Source: Isoetes taiwanensis | Lineage: Eukaryota > Streptophyta > Lycopodiopsida > Isoetales > Isoetaceae | DNA length: 64,000 nt | NCBI GenBank assembly: GCA_021234155.1 | Contig: JAJEKV010000036.1 | Coordinates: forward strand, 2,910,996-2,974,995 | Direction of reading: 5' to 3' | Part shown: positions 45,188 through 54,639 of the stretch, one piece after another | Layout of the letters: each line of letters starts with the position of its first letter | Position numbering within the stretch: position 1 is the first letter of the stretch | Program-made: the position numbers and the translations under genes | The notes under the pieces: generated by a model | Seen by the model: only the letters and a program-made list of their open reading frames with translations | The model's database searches: none | Told to the model about the DNA's origin: nothing

Positions 45188-46136
45188 GTTAATCTACGCA
45201 TGCAGCCTATGCTAGGTATGGGTTGCATGCATTGTTACCGATGATGAGACCACTACGGTGATCTCTAGGGCGTGGTGTAATGTCAATGTAGGCATGACCG
45301 CGGTTCTGCTTGGATGAGTGGAAGGTAGATTAAAAAGTCTACTTCCCGGCCCCACTAAGCAGACGACCTCGAGAGATAAGAGGTCATTCAGAATGCATTG
45401 ATAGGAAAGCACCTCTAGTCAATGCCTACGGGAGGACCCTATCCTTCACGCCCACACGGAAGGACCCTATCCTCCACGCCTCGTGCAACTAAAGGTGTAT
45501 TCATGAGCTGCATATAGGCATTATAGGGCTTGCCTCCACGGCCACCATGGAAGAAGCATCCTCTTCCTACGGAGATTAGTCATGCATTCATGTAGATAGA
45601 TGGGGTGGTTCCCTTATAACCAACTTTACATTAATATTCTAGCGTGGTGTGAATCCAGGAGGCCAATGAGAACGAAGAACCGGCGGGGAGTCGCATCACG
45701 AGCACTTGTATAGATAGTTTTCTACCATTGAAACTAATCGCTTAAATCTTGTGTAAGCTAGTAAGTATGTAATTATAGATATTGTAAAATTAATGCAGGA
45801 TTTCAAGGTGCAAAGACTTGCAACACAAATTTTGTTATAACATGTCGCAAGGGATGAAGAGTACCTTGGAAGTGTAAATTTTGTATGAAATTGATAAACT
45901 TTGATAAACTTAAATGTTGTATTAAGTAAGGTTAGTAATTACCTTGCGTTGATTAAGTTATGAAGTGATAAGTTAATTGGATAATGAAATAGTACAGTAA
46001 TGTCTTAAACATTACCCTAGAGTAATTCTAATAATTGTGTAAGTATAATAATAATAAATTGTATGCATCAAGTTGATTGCAGGTTAAGAAGATCCCAAGG
46101 TGGGGAGACCCACGATGCTGCGGACAACATCATTTC
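45188..46136 (+). repeat. Chromovirus-family 3' internal non-coding region
   Basis: Sequence from TTAATCTACGCATGCAGCCT (45,189) through GATGAGACCACTACGGTGAT and CTCTAGGGCGTGGTGTAATG aligns with the reverse complement of 62,409-61,900, the region between the pol stop and the 3' LTR of the minus-strand chromovirus. That region is non-coding in both. The copy here lacks the chromodomain ORF that precedes it at 62.4 kb. Confidence 0.75.
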
Positions 46137-46149
46137 AAGGTGGGGAGAA
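46137..46149 (+). promoter_or_regulatory. Polypurine tract of LTR-3 element
   Basis: AAGGTGGGGAGAA directly abuts the LTR start, as the plus-strand primer site should. An identical AAGGTGGGGAGA lies 42 bp upstream (about 46,095), so the tract has been duplicated. The minus-strand element at 61.6 kb has the same tract once. Confidence 0.7.
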
Positions 46150-47674
46150 TATGACGTTTCCAAAGACAAAAGATACCCCAAGACGATAATGATACCGCAT
46201 CGCCGCCACGCTGCATTAACGCCCATTCGACCGACGGTAACGATAACGTAGCCGAAAGCAAGTAGCACCCTAGGGGCAACTTGCAAGGTGTGTGCATTTA
46301 ATTATGGGCACATTTGCTCATGTGCATACTTATCCATGTAAGTCAATGTGTACACATTTATCCATGTGTACACATTTATCCATGTGGATATCCTAAGCCA
46401 CTTATTTAATAGAAGTGGGGCCACATCCAATTATCCCACATGCCTAAAGGGGATAATGGGAACCCTAGCTCTAACCCTTAGTCTATATAGGCTTAGGAAA
46501 CCCTAACTTTCCATTTTCGGCCCAAAGGCTTCTAGGGCTCGCTTTTGCTTGCTTCAAGAGCCCATCCCGGCCTCCCAAAGTCCTGCCCCTCCCAGACTAG
46601 GCCATCATTTTTCCCTTCTAGCTTCATCTTCAAGCAGCCGCAAAGATGGTCGAAGTTCAGAGCGTGAGGAGCAAGCCAAGGATCAGGTATTTTACCAAAT
46701 CAATAGCCTAAACCGCCTCCCAGACATAGAATAAGTAGGTTTAGCCTATTGATTTTCCTATAGCAGCCATCTAGATCTCTAGATATCGAGCCATAACTAA
46801 AGAACCTAAGGGGGGTAGAGACCTTAAAGCCTAGTAGATGATGCTCCTAGCTAGCCTCTTTAGTGCACTGTAAATTCGGCCTGTGTACAAGAGCCACACC
46901 TGGTTGTGGGTGAAGGGGCCAGACTGGCTCATAAGGAGGTTCATGTCCTGACTCATGAGAACGATCCCTCTAGTGTGTAAAGCCTACTGGGATCCCCTCG
47001 GGACTAGGCCTAATGGCTTGCCACCGCAGGGTGGGCAAGGCATGGGCTCGACACCGCGGGAGTGATGCGCCACTCTCCATTGGGTTCAAATCAATAAGGG
47101 CAAAGGGCCCTCTAGTCACCTTTGAGTCAAGATGTAGATCTCCGGAGGGAGTGATCCCTACCGCCCCATCGGAACCGGGAGATGCAACCCGTGAATAGCC
47201 CCTTTGGCTATGCATCCGCTGGCTACGGGCCAGTCCCAACACTTTTCAACCTACTCGCAGTGTGCATGTGGAGGGGCGGATGGAGTGGACTACCCTTAGC
47301 CATGCTCTTATGCCAGCCAAATCCATTGCCATAATGACCTCTGGAGACCCAAGCCGTCAGTCATCCTCTTGAGTCTGAGCCTTGGGTAGGATTCCCCATG
47401 TGATGTACTGATCTTTGTCTATGCAGATATGTGATGTGCCATCCTTCGAGGTGGTATGTGATATTGATGTTGTATACTGACATGTATGTTTACACTTCCG
47501 CAGCTAGGTCGGCCCTGAGGGAGACAGGGCAAATGACCCCTTCATTCTTCCCACTAGAACTCATCAAGGTTGCGGTGATACGTGGAGGGCCCTGTACCAG
47601 TGTGGAGCTGGTATGGGGGATGAACTCCTGTTTGTATACGGTGAGTGCACCGTATATGGGTAGGGGACGTCACA
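46150..47674 (+). repeat. LTR-3, plus-strand LTR of the chromovirus family
   Basis: Starts TATGACGTTTCC (eroded TGTGACGTTCC) right after the polypurine tract and ends GGGGACGTCACA at 47,674. A TATA-like CTATATAGG is at about 46,483. The last third matches LTR-2 and the central part matches LTR-1 and LTR-4 in reverse complement. A primer-site-like TGGTATCC lies 20 bp past the end (47,695). Length 1.52 kb against 1.67 and 1.58 kb for the others. The open frames inside are not genes. Confidence 0.75.
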
Positions 47675-47819
47675 CGTGGAAGATTATTTTCCACTGGTAT
47701 CCACCAACAAGGGGCACTCAACTGATGACATGCAACAAGATCAATACGAAATAGGGTCCGTATTGTCTCCCAAGACTCCAGCAAGCCTTTCAAAAAAGGA
47801 GAGGCATTAGGAAAAAGGC
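47675..47819. other. Spacer after LTR-3
   Basis: Short GA-rich stretch after the possible primer site, ending in an A-rich segment before the minus-strand LINE fragment. Possibly leader of an element. Confidence 0.3.
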
Positions 47820-48390
47820 ATAACTGATAAAAGAGACTCTAAGGAAGAAGGAGTTTTAATGAAGCTTTCCCAAAAGGAACACAATGTGCAAGTGACTGCC
47901 TCACCAACCGCACTCCAGGTGAGTCAACCATATCCTTGAGGATCCTCCAAATGAATTTAGAAATTAGAATCTTACTCTGCAAATGGAAGTCTGTCATACC
48001 CAAACCACCTGCAAATTTCGGCTTGGTGCATTTGGACCATGCAACCTTGACCACAGCATGCTCCTCAGTCCCACCCCAAATAAAATTACGGACAATAGTA
48101 ACAATCACCTGAAATTTTGACTGAGAAGACAGAAGGGCAGAGGCCATATAGACATGGGAATTACTTAAAACATGCTTAGCAATAGTTATTCGCGCTGGCA
48201 GAGAGAGCTTAGCAGTATTCCACCAAAATAAATGCTTACGCAACCCTTCTATGATAATATTCCAAGCATCAGAGGTAGAAATGTGAATGCCCACAGGAAT
48301 ACCAAGAAGTTTAGTAGCCTTCCCACGAGGAAGCACCTTCCAAGGAAACTCCGCAATGGGACTGGCTATAGAGCAACGATCTGCACCTTA
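47820..48390 (-). pseudogene. Fragment of plant L1 reverse transcriptase (thumb)
   Basis: Minus strand reads IAEFPWKVLPRGKATKLLGI, then LFWWNTAKLSLPARITIAKH, VRNFIWGGTEEHAVVKVAWS and FAGGLGMTDFHLQSKILISK: the thumb region after the RT core of plant L1 ORF2. It corresponds to about 40,340-40,690 of the long LINE but differs enough to be another subfamily. Both ends are truncated. Confidence 0.75.
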
Positions 48391-48431
48391 GGTCTCAGAT
48401 CACAAGCTTCTTATTAGAAGCTTATTAGTTT

Positions 48432-48745
48432 GTATGCAAAAGGCCCATTTTTGGATTCTTAAAAACCTGTTTCATCCTCCAGGCATAACCAAACAGCTAA
48501 GTGCAACCAGCATCCAACAAGTCCGATACTACTGTGGCATCGTAAAATATCTCGCCAGAGCCGTCCGCTGGGCACCAAATTTTAAGGAATGGATGTGGCA
48601 TTCGTGCCAGCTTAAGGAATCGATTTGGCATAGCCCTTTGGGCGGCCATTTAGGTGCTCAAAAAACTATTGAGCATATCTTTGGTTCCAGCTTCCGGCCT
48701 GTGCAAGAATCTCGGCATGTGCTTCTCCTATTGACTGGGATGTAG
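48432..48745 (+). pseudogene. Possible integrase zinc-finger fragment
   Basis: A 103-codon open frame contains WHSPLGGHLGAQKTIEHIFG, resembling the H..P.GGH.G..KT segment of the HHCC domain of Ty3/gypsy integrases; the expected Cys pair is missing. No other integrase blocks follow. Could be coincidence. Confidence 0.3.
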
Positions 48746-48998
48746 AATAGGAAATAGGATTTTTGTCTTGGATTAAGAGGTTTTAAAGATTTGATTCTGG
48801 AATCACAGTTTGCATGTATATTTTTGCTTTCTAATCTGGTGAATTCTTCTTCATACCATATTAATGCATGCTAGAATGTTTGTCTTTCTCTGGCATTCGA
48901 TAATCCAACATACAGATGCTCACCCTGGATCTGTTTTGGCAAAAGAGGGCCTAGAATTCATTTGCTTCCCAGATAGCAAATCATAGAGATTAATAGAA
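48746..48998. other. AT-rich spacer
   Basis: No gene or repeat recognised before the terminal-repeat motif at 48,999. Confidence 0.3.
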
Positions 48999-49019
48999 GG
49001 GTAGAAGCATGAAAGGGTG
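48999..49019 (+). repeat. Terminal-repeat motif of a DNA transposon family
   Basis: GGTAGAAGCATGAAAGGGTG, one base different from the motif at 26,804-26,824 (minus) and from the arms of the 55.6 kb MITE. It points rightward toward the RING/Ulp1-family gene that starts about 600 bp away, mirroring the 26.8 kb locus. Confidence 0.55.
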
Positions 49020-49599
49020 GGCAAAAAAAGTGCCCGTATTTTACATTTACAAATTCAAAATGTAAGGAAATCCCTCCCCCCCAGAAATTATTATTCTTGG
49101 AATGAATCATTTAATAGGGCAAATAATTTTGAACTCTCCTCCAAGGCCTGCTCAACCTTCCTCCCCGGCCAACCTCCATAGCCGTAAAAGCTTGACATCC
49201 ATATTCAACCTCCATAGCCTAAAAGCTTGGCATCCATATTCGAACCTCCATAGCCAAGATCGGGACCTCCATAGCCAAAAGCTTGCATTTTCAGAGAGTG
49301 AAGCACTGTGGAAGAGATCATGACGAAACAAATTTTGGAACAAAGACATCTCCAAGGAAATCTCCTCGCAACAAACCTCAGAAGCCCATGCCAAGGTCTC
49401 CCACTAGAACCGGGCCACCAAAAACTCAAGAGTGGGTCTTCTTCAGACGGGAGGTCTTGCCGCCCGAAGTTTGACAAGGTAAGCATCAGGGCAGCTTAGG
49501 AGCAACAATTTTGATAGCATGTTTCCGTGGCTAGTGCAAATAGTGCGTGATGTTTGGGGTTCAAGCCCCCGCCGTTAGGGGTTATCAAGAGTGCGTGAT
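49020..49599. other. Upstream region with AGCTTGGCATCCATATTC repeat
   Basis: Two to three copies of a roughly 40-bp unit (CCTCCATAGCC.AAAGCTTG.CATCCATATTC) lie at 49,175-49,290. Around 49,540 a tRNA-like TTGGGGTTCAAGCCCC hints at a SINE scrap. No gene supported. Confidence 0.4.
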
Positions 49600-50548
49600 T
49601 AAGCCCGGTTGGATGGCGATTTTTTTTTTCGCGGTATGAGCACGTTTTTTGTAGGAGGGACATTGCAAATCATCACATTCCATTGTATTTTGCCCGAGCA
49701 TATGCACTTCATTACAAAGGAGTAAGCATTGATTGGGATGAGGTGAAAGCAAGTGCAAGTCTTCATTCAAAAGGCTCTCAAAAAGAATCTGACCTGATTG
49801 ACATAATTAGCTACAGAAAGTCTTCCAATGTTAAAGCTATTAAATGTATGCCTCAGGTAGAATTGGGGCAGCAGTTGGAAATGATGAAAAGGTGGAGGGA
49901 AACAAGAGCATTAGATTCTGCCTCCATGCTTGATGAAATACAGACTTTAAAAGAGAAAAGAAAAACAATGGAAATTGAACTGTTGAAGCATGAGAGTGAT
50001 AAGAGCTTCTTGACAAGACTTGTGCAGAGTAAAGATGCAAAAATATGTGAGCAGTTCAGCATTATGGCAGGTTTAAAAGCAAGCGGGAAGCCAACTGATG
50101 TGCAAATGGCTTTGGCATCCCATTTAGAGGAGGAGAAATCAAGTTATATTGCTGACTTAGATGCTCTAATGATTCCCATTGATTGTTTAAAGGCTGATTT
50201 GCAAGAATTAGAAGCTGCCATTGAAAAAATCAGCAAGGATTTGGAAGTTAATTCCAACTGTGAGAATAGAATAAAGGAGATGACTAAGCATTTGAAAAGA
50301 TCAGACCCGATAGGCCTGCAGCCCGCTCCCATACTCGCAGCAAGACGGAGCACTTCATTCTCACATATAAGCAATATTTGCAGCAGCTGCAATGATTGCC
50401 TTGACTCGACCATGGTAATATCTCCACTTTGTGGTCATACATATTGTCTATTTTGTGTTATATTCAGGGTTTCAACGACGAATACATGTGTACATGATTG
50501 TTCATGGTCCGAGGACCTGCGACACTACTTAGGAATCCCTTCCGAAGG
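49600..50548 (+). pseudogene. N-terminal domain, coiled coil and RING exon
   Basis: One frame runs from about 49,620 to a splice donor GGTACATC at about 50,548. Residues begin FFSRYEHVFCRRD and FARAYALHYKGVSIDWDEVK, matching the minus-strand domain at 26.2 kb. A long coiled coil follows (RALDSASMLDEIQTLKEKRK, ASHLEEEKSSYIADLDALMI). Then comes a RING-like finger, CSSCNDCLDSTMVISPLCGH with TYCLFCV after it, C-2-C..C-G-H-T-Y-C-2-C type, which in RING proteins recruits ubiquitin-conjugating enzymes. The second Cys pair is less clear. No convincing ATG is visible upstream, so an earlier exon is possible. No disabling change within this exon, but later exons are damaged. Confidence 0.55.
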
Positions 50549-51142
50549 TACATCTATTTCTATTTTGATTACATAATTAGTTTGAGTGTACTTAGATGTA
50601 GTTAGTTTCCATCATGTACATAACTGTATTAACATTTGATTTGGCGTGGTTTTGTCTTTACTGTAAAGAGGAAATATATTTGCTTTCAGAGACTTTACAT
50701 TTACATGTGCCATGAAGTGATTTTTTTTCGAATTCCTTTACTGTGGTGTATTAATAGGGTGTATTGCATTGATCAGACTTTTGCATTTACATGTGATCGT
50801 AAATGCATATGAATTTGGTATTTGACTTTCCTTTACATTCAATGCTGAATGATGTATTTGATAGGGTGTATTGATAAAATATTTTGTTCTGAAATGCATT
50901 TGAATTTAGTATTTGGTTTTCCTTTACATTGTGATAGCTATGTACTTCTATTTTGTCGTTACATTATCAGCAGAAAGTTTGCCTGTAGTAAAAACCTACT
51001 TGCATGTAATTAACATTTGTTTTGTTTTGATTTGCATCTGATTGTTTTTTCTTCAGATTTTGCTTCTATCTACTCTACATCTCCCCTTGATTCTGAATCA
51101 AGTGTTTACATTTCTTATTGACACCCAATTGTGTCAATGCAG

Positions 51143-51966
51143 ACATTGGTAGTATCAAGAAAGGAAGAAGTAAAACTGCAGGTAAACTAAACAATTCATG
51201 TTTCGCGGCACTATGCTTAAGTTCAATATAGCAAAATTTCATGTTGTAGGTGAAAAGAAGAATGTTATTGGGAAGGGGTTGCATTTACCATTCTCGACAT
51301 CCCAATTGTGAACCTCGGCACAAAAGATGTCGCGCTATCGATGTTGGAAGTCCATCCACATCTACATCACCTTTGAGAATTGCAACAACTCATAAGCAAT
51401 CGCGTGGATTTGGAGACAGAGGGGTATGTGGAAGGTAGGGTGATTACATTCTCGATTACATTAAGATTGCATCCGTTGTAGTTAGAGTTCACTAATGTTC
51501 AATATTTTGCAGCCAGAGGTTGTTTTCCAAAAAGAGATCCCCCACGCTGAAGCCGAAGCCGCTATTATTGGAGCAACTAGTGAAAGCCTAGAAAGTAATT
51601 CTCTCCTTTCGTGGTTTCTATTTTTTTTTTTGTATTTTGAAACTTACGCTGACGGTTTACGTGATAAAATTATCAAGATGTTGGTGATTTACATTGAAAA
51701 AGTCCAAGCCGGGCCGCTGAAGTTCAAGTTGAGGAAAAGGCTTGTTCTTTGGCGTGCACGCGTTTCTTTTTTTGTCTTGCTTTCAAAACATTAGAATGAA
51801 GCACTTTCTTGTCTTCGAGACTTGCGACGCATTCAAAGGAGCTAGATGATGTTGAAGAAGCCTTGAGATTGCAGCCAAGGCAACGACTAAATTTATGGTC
51901 AAAGCCGATGCCAAAACAAATTGAAAAAAGAGAGTGCAAACCGAAAGGTGGACATCCACGCCAAAA
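51143..51966 (+). pseudogene. Linker exons of the RING/Ulp1 family
   Basis: Exons with GT-AG borders: 51,143-51,181 (DIGSIKKGRSKTA, in phase with the RING exon); about 51,251-51,436 (Arg/His/Cys-rich, frame uncertain, with a stop in the spliced frame); 51,514-51,593 (PEVVFQKEIPHAEAEAAIIG); and an exon ending about 51,966 (ELDDVEEALRLQPRQRLNLW, KPMPKQIEKRECKPKGGHPR). The basic, low-complexity style parallels the linker at 24.1-24.8 kb. Introns are rich in TTTACATG and T-runs. Confidence 0.4.
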
Positions 51967-52639
51967 CGGTAATTGCTAGCTTACATTGACTTACTTATAC
52001 TTCAAGTAGTTTATTATATTTTACTCGCTTTTGCGTGTCTAAAAACAACCGAAACAGAGATTGGAAGGTATCAATTTATGCTTTATTGTCATGGATCAAT
52101 TGTTAATATGACACTAACATTGACTTACTTATACTTCAAAGAGTTTATTATATTCTACTCGTTTTTAAGGTGTGTTTAAACCACTAGAAACAGAGATTGA
52201 AGGTCTCAATTTATGCTTTATTGTCATGGATCAATTGTTAATATGACACTAACATCTTGGATCCCGACAACGTAAAATGATGACAAGGATAAACTTATGG
52301 AATTCACGCCATTCAAGAACCTGTCCGGCTGAAATGAAAGTGGTTGCATCCGACATAGCAATTTTATGTGCAACTAACTCTAAAATGAGTAGCCGCTTAG
52401 TGGATCTTTTATGGCGTGTAATAACCCCGGTTGTAACCGAGCTGTATTTGTTGCTATTCCTTGTCTCTAATGTTAATCTTAATCTAATCCGTGTGCTTGT
52501 ATGAGACATTGCCTTCGAAAGTGGAAGAGCAAAATCTTTTTTATCCCTTTTACAACTATATAAGGTTTAGAGAAGCTACCAAAGAAGAAAAGAAAGGGTG
52601 AATCACCGGAAGGATCATCAATGTCATTGAAATAGTGAA

Positions 52640-53095
52640 ATCAAGGATGAAGGGGATTGTGATAGCTAAATGCCATCATATCCTTGCACCTATCCTTGAG
52701 AATGACCATTTTTGTCGGGTCGCTTTTACGCCGCACCATCCGATTCCAAGATCCTACCGCTGAATCCTCTTACATGTGTTATGCGACCTAACGAGAAAGC
52801 AATCAAAGGGTATGTAATACTTTTAAGTTGTTGCTTTGCTTTTCTTCGCTAATTCGGTCTCGCTAAATTTCGCGGATATGTAGGTCGCACACACACAAAT
52901 GTTAACCACATCGACGGTCAAGTATCTAGAGGGCCGATTTCATGAAGAGAAATAATGTTAATCGGATTCAGAAGTAGAGGTGCCACAAAGAGTCCGATTT
53001 AACATCATGTGGGTTGTATGTGATGGGATTTATGCACAAATATGTTGAAGCTCTTGTCTCTCGGTAGAGATATGGAAGTAAGTTGTATGCCTTCC
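52640..53095 (+). pseudogene. Ulp1/C48-type protease relic
   Basis: Near 52,675: HHILAPILENDHFCRVAFTP, which fits the ilvPi...(D/N)HW..(V) catalytic-His block of Ulp1 proteases with HF in place of HW. Near 52,997: KESDLTSCGLYVMGFMHKYV, the catalytic-Cys block; the minus-strand relic at 23.1 kb has SNPCMYIVAYMHKF. Between them are an intron-like stretch and frame changes, and a stop (TAG) follows ALVSR. No FCP1-like domain was found downstream. Confidence 0.45.
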
Positions 53096-53559
53096 CTTGT
53101 ATGTACCGTGATCTCATGTTCCTTTAAATATTTCTAACCTTATTTATGGATGTCACAGATTACATCTAAATGGTTCTCTCATGAATACCGTCACGACGAC
53201 AATTTCTAATAGATGCTTTGGTCATGCATTGTGATGCCAATCCGAAGAAGAACGACAGCCGCCAGCCCTCCTCGGGATTGAAATGATCATGAGTCCGAAA
53301 GTATCTGATTTTGCAAGATGAACTATGTAACAGTGCTTATATATATCTTTTGTTCACATTTGTGTTCACATTTCCTATAATAAGGAATGTGTAAATGACA
53401 CTATGCTGAATAGTATACTACTGATAGTATACTTTATGACTATGTAAGTTTTTTTTTTTGAAGAAAAAAGATTTCGATTTAAAGAAGCCTTGTATTCCTT
53501 TTTGGTCAATCAAAACAGCTTACTTGATTGTTTCGGAACCGATATATTTTGTGACTTTT
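53096..53559. other. Spacer
   Basis: AT-rich, no gene recognised. A T-run at 53,450-53,459 precedes a short open frame into the CA-rich repeat. Confidence 0.3.
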
Positions 53560-54135
53560 GTACCACACCACACCACATCCACAACACCACACCACCACAC
53601 CACACCACCATTCTCCACCACACACATCATACCACCACACACCATACACACACCACCACCAACACCACCACCACCACCCCACCACCACACACACACCACA
53701 CCACACACCACCACACTCACACCACACCGCTTCCACACTCCACCATTTGGTGTATGGTGTATGGTGTGTGGTGAATGGTGTGGTGTGTGGTGGGGAGTGT
53801 GGTGAATGGTGTGGTGTGTGGTGGGATGTGCTCGTTCTGGTGAATATGATAGTTGGTGTATGGTGTATGGTGTATGGTGAATGGTGTGGTGTGTGGTGAA
53901 TGGTGTGGTGTGTGGTGGGGTGTGTGGTGGGGGTGTGTGGTGAATGGTGTGGTGTGTGGTGGGATGTGCCGCTCCGGTGAATATGATAGTTGGTGTATGG
54001 TCTATGGTGTATGGTGTGTGGTGAATGGTGTGGTGTGTGGTGGGGTGTGGTGAATGGTGTGGTGTGTGGTGGGATGTGCCGCCCGTGAATATGATAGTGT
54101 GGGGCATGGTATGGTGCATGGTTTGGTGTGGTATA
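53560..54135. repeat. Strand-switching CA/GT minisatellite
   Basis: From 53,560 to about 53,748 the plus strand is C/A-rich (CCACACCACACCACC); from 53,749 to 54,130 it is G/T-rich (GGTGTATGGTGTGTGGTGAA). The halves are imperfect inverted copies meeting at CCATTTGGTGTATGG. In the G/T half a longer unit with GGGATGTGC..GTGAATATGATAG recurs at about 53,823, 53,963 and 54,073. Long Thr/His/Pro and Val/Trp/Cys/Gly frames here are artefacts. Confidence 0.85.
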
Positions 54136-54639
54136 CACACCCTAACAGCTTTAGTGTTCATTTCATGCGATGGTATTGTTCAAGAGGTTTCGGACCAACA
54201 TCCGAAATTTTTGGCGATGCTTCAGATGCTTCAAGATGCATTTAAAGAAAAAAATACTCGAACATATTTTCCTATTGGCTGCTGGTTACCATATTTTGTT
54301 AGTGTGCGATCATAAATTCCGTGACCTTGAAATTCCTTTGTTGGCTTTAATGTTTGTTTTGGTATATTATTTCAGTAATTGTACTTTGCATTTTATAATT
54401 AATGACAAAAACTGTCATTAACTTGAGTTGCACTAAAAACTTGAGTTGCAAACTAAGTAAAAACATGTTTCTTATATCTATACAGAAAAGGATAGAAATA
54501 GTTCAGTTAACTAAAAGAACAGTGGAAACTCAGAGAACAGTTAAAGCAAAAAAAATAGTCACAACAGCTGTAGAGAAGAGGAGTTCTGTCATCAATGAAA
54601 AAGCTTTACAAAAAATGGAGTCACAAGGACTATTGCTTC
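54136..54639. other. Spacer, no supported gene
   Basis: Short frames show no family resemblance. AT-rich; borders the gag relic at about 54,640. Confidence 0.3.

Noticed and set aside
49525-49620. Possible tRNA gene around TTGGGGTTCAAGCCCC
   Set aside because: A good T-arm but no matching acceptor or anticodon stem could be drawn; at most a SINE scrap.
53458-54161. Overlapping 200-codon frames rich in Thr/His/Pro or Val/Trp/Gly
   Set aside because: Products of the CA/GT minisatellite in every frame; no domain or start context.
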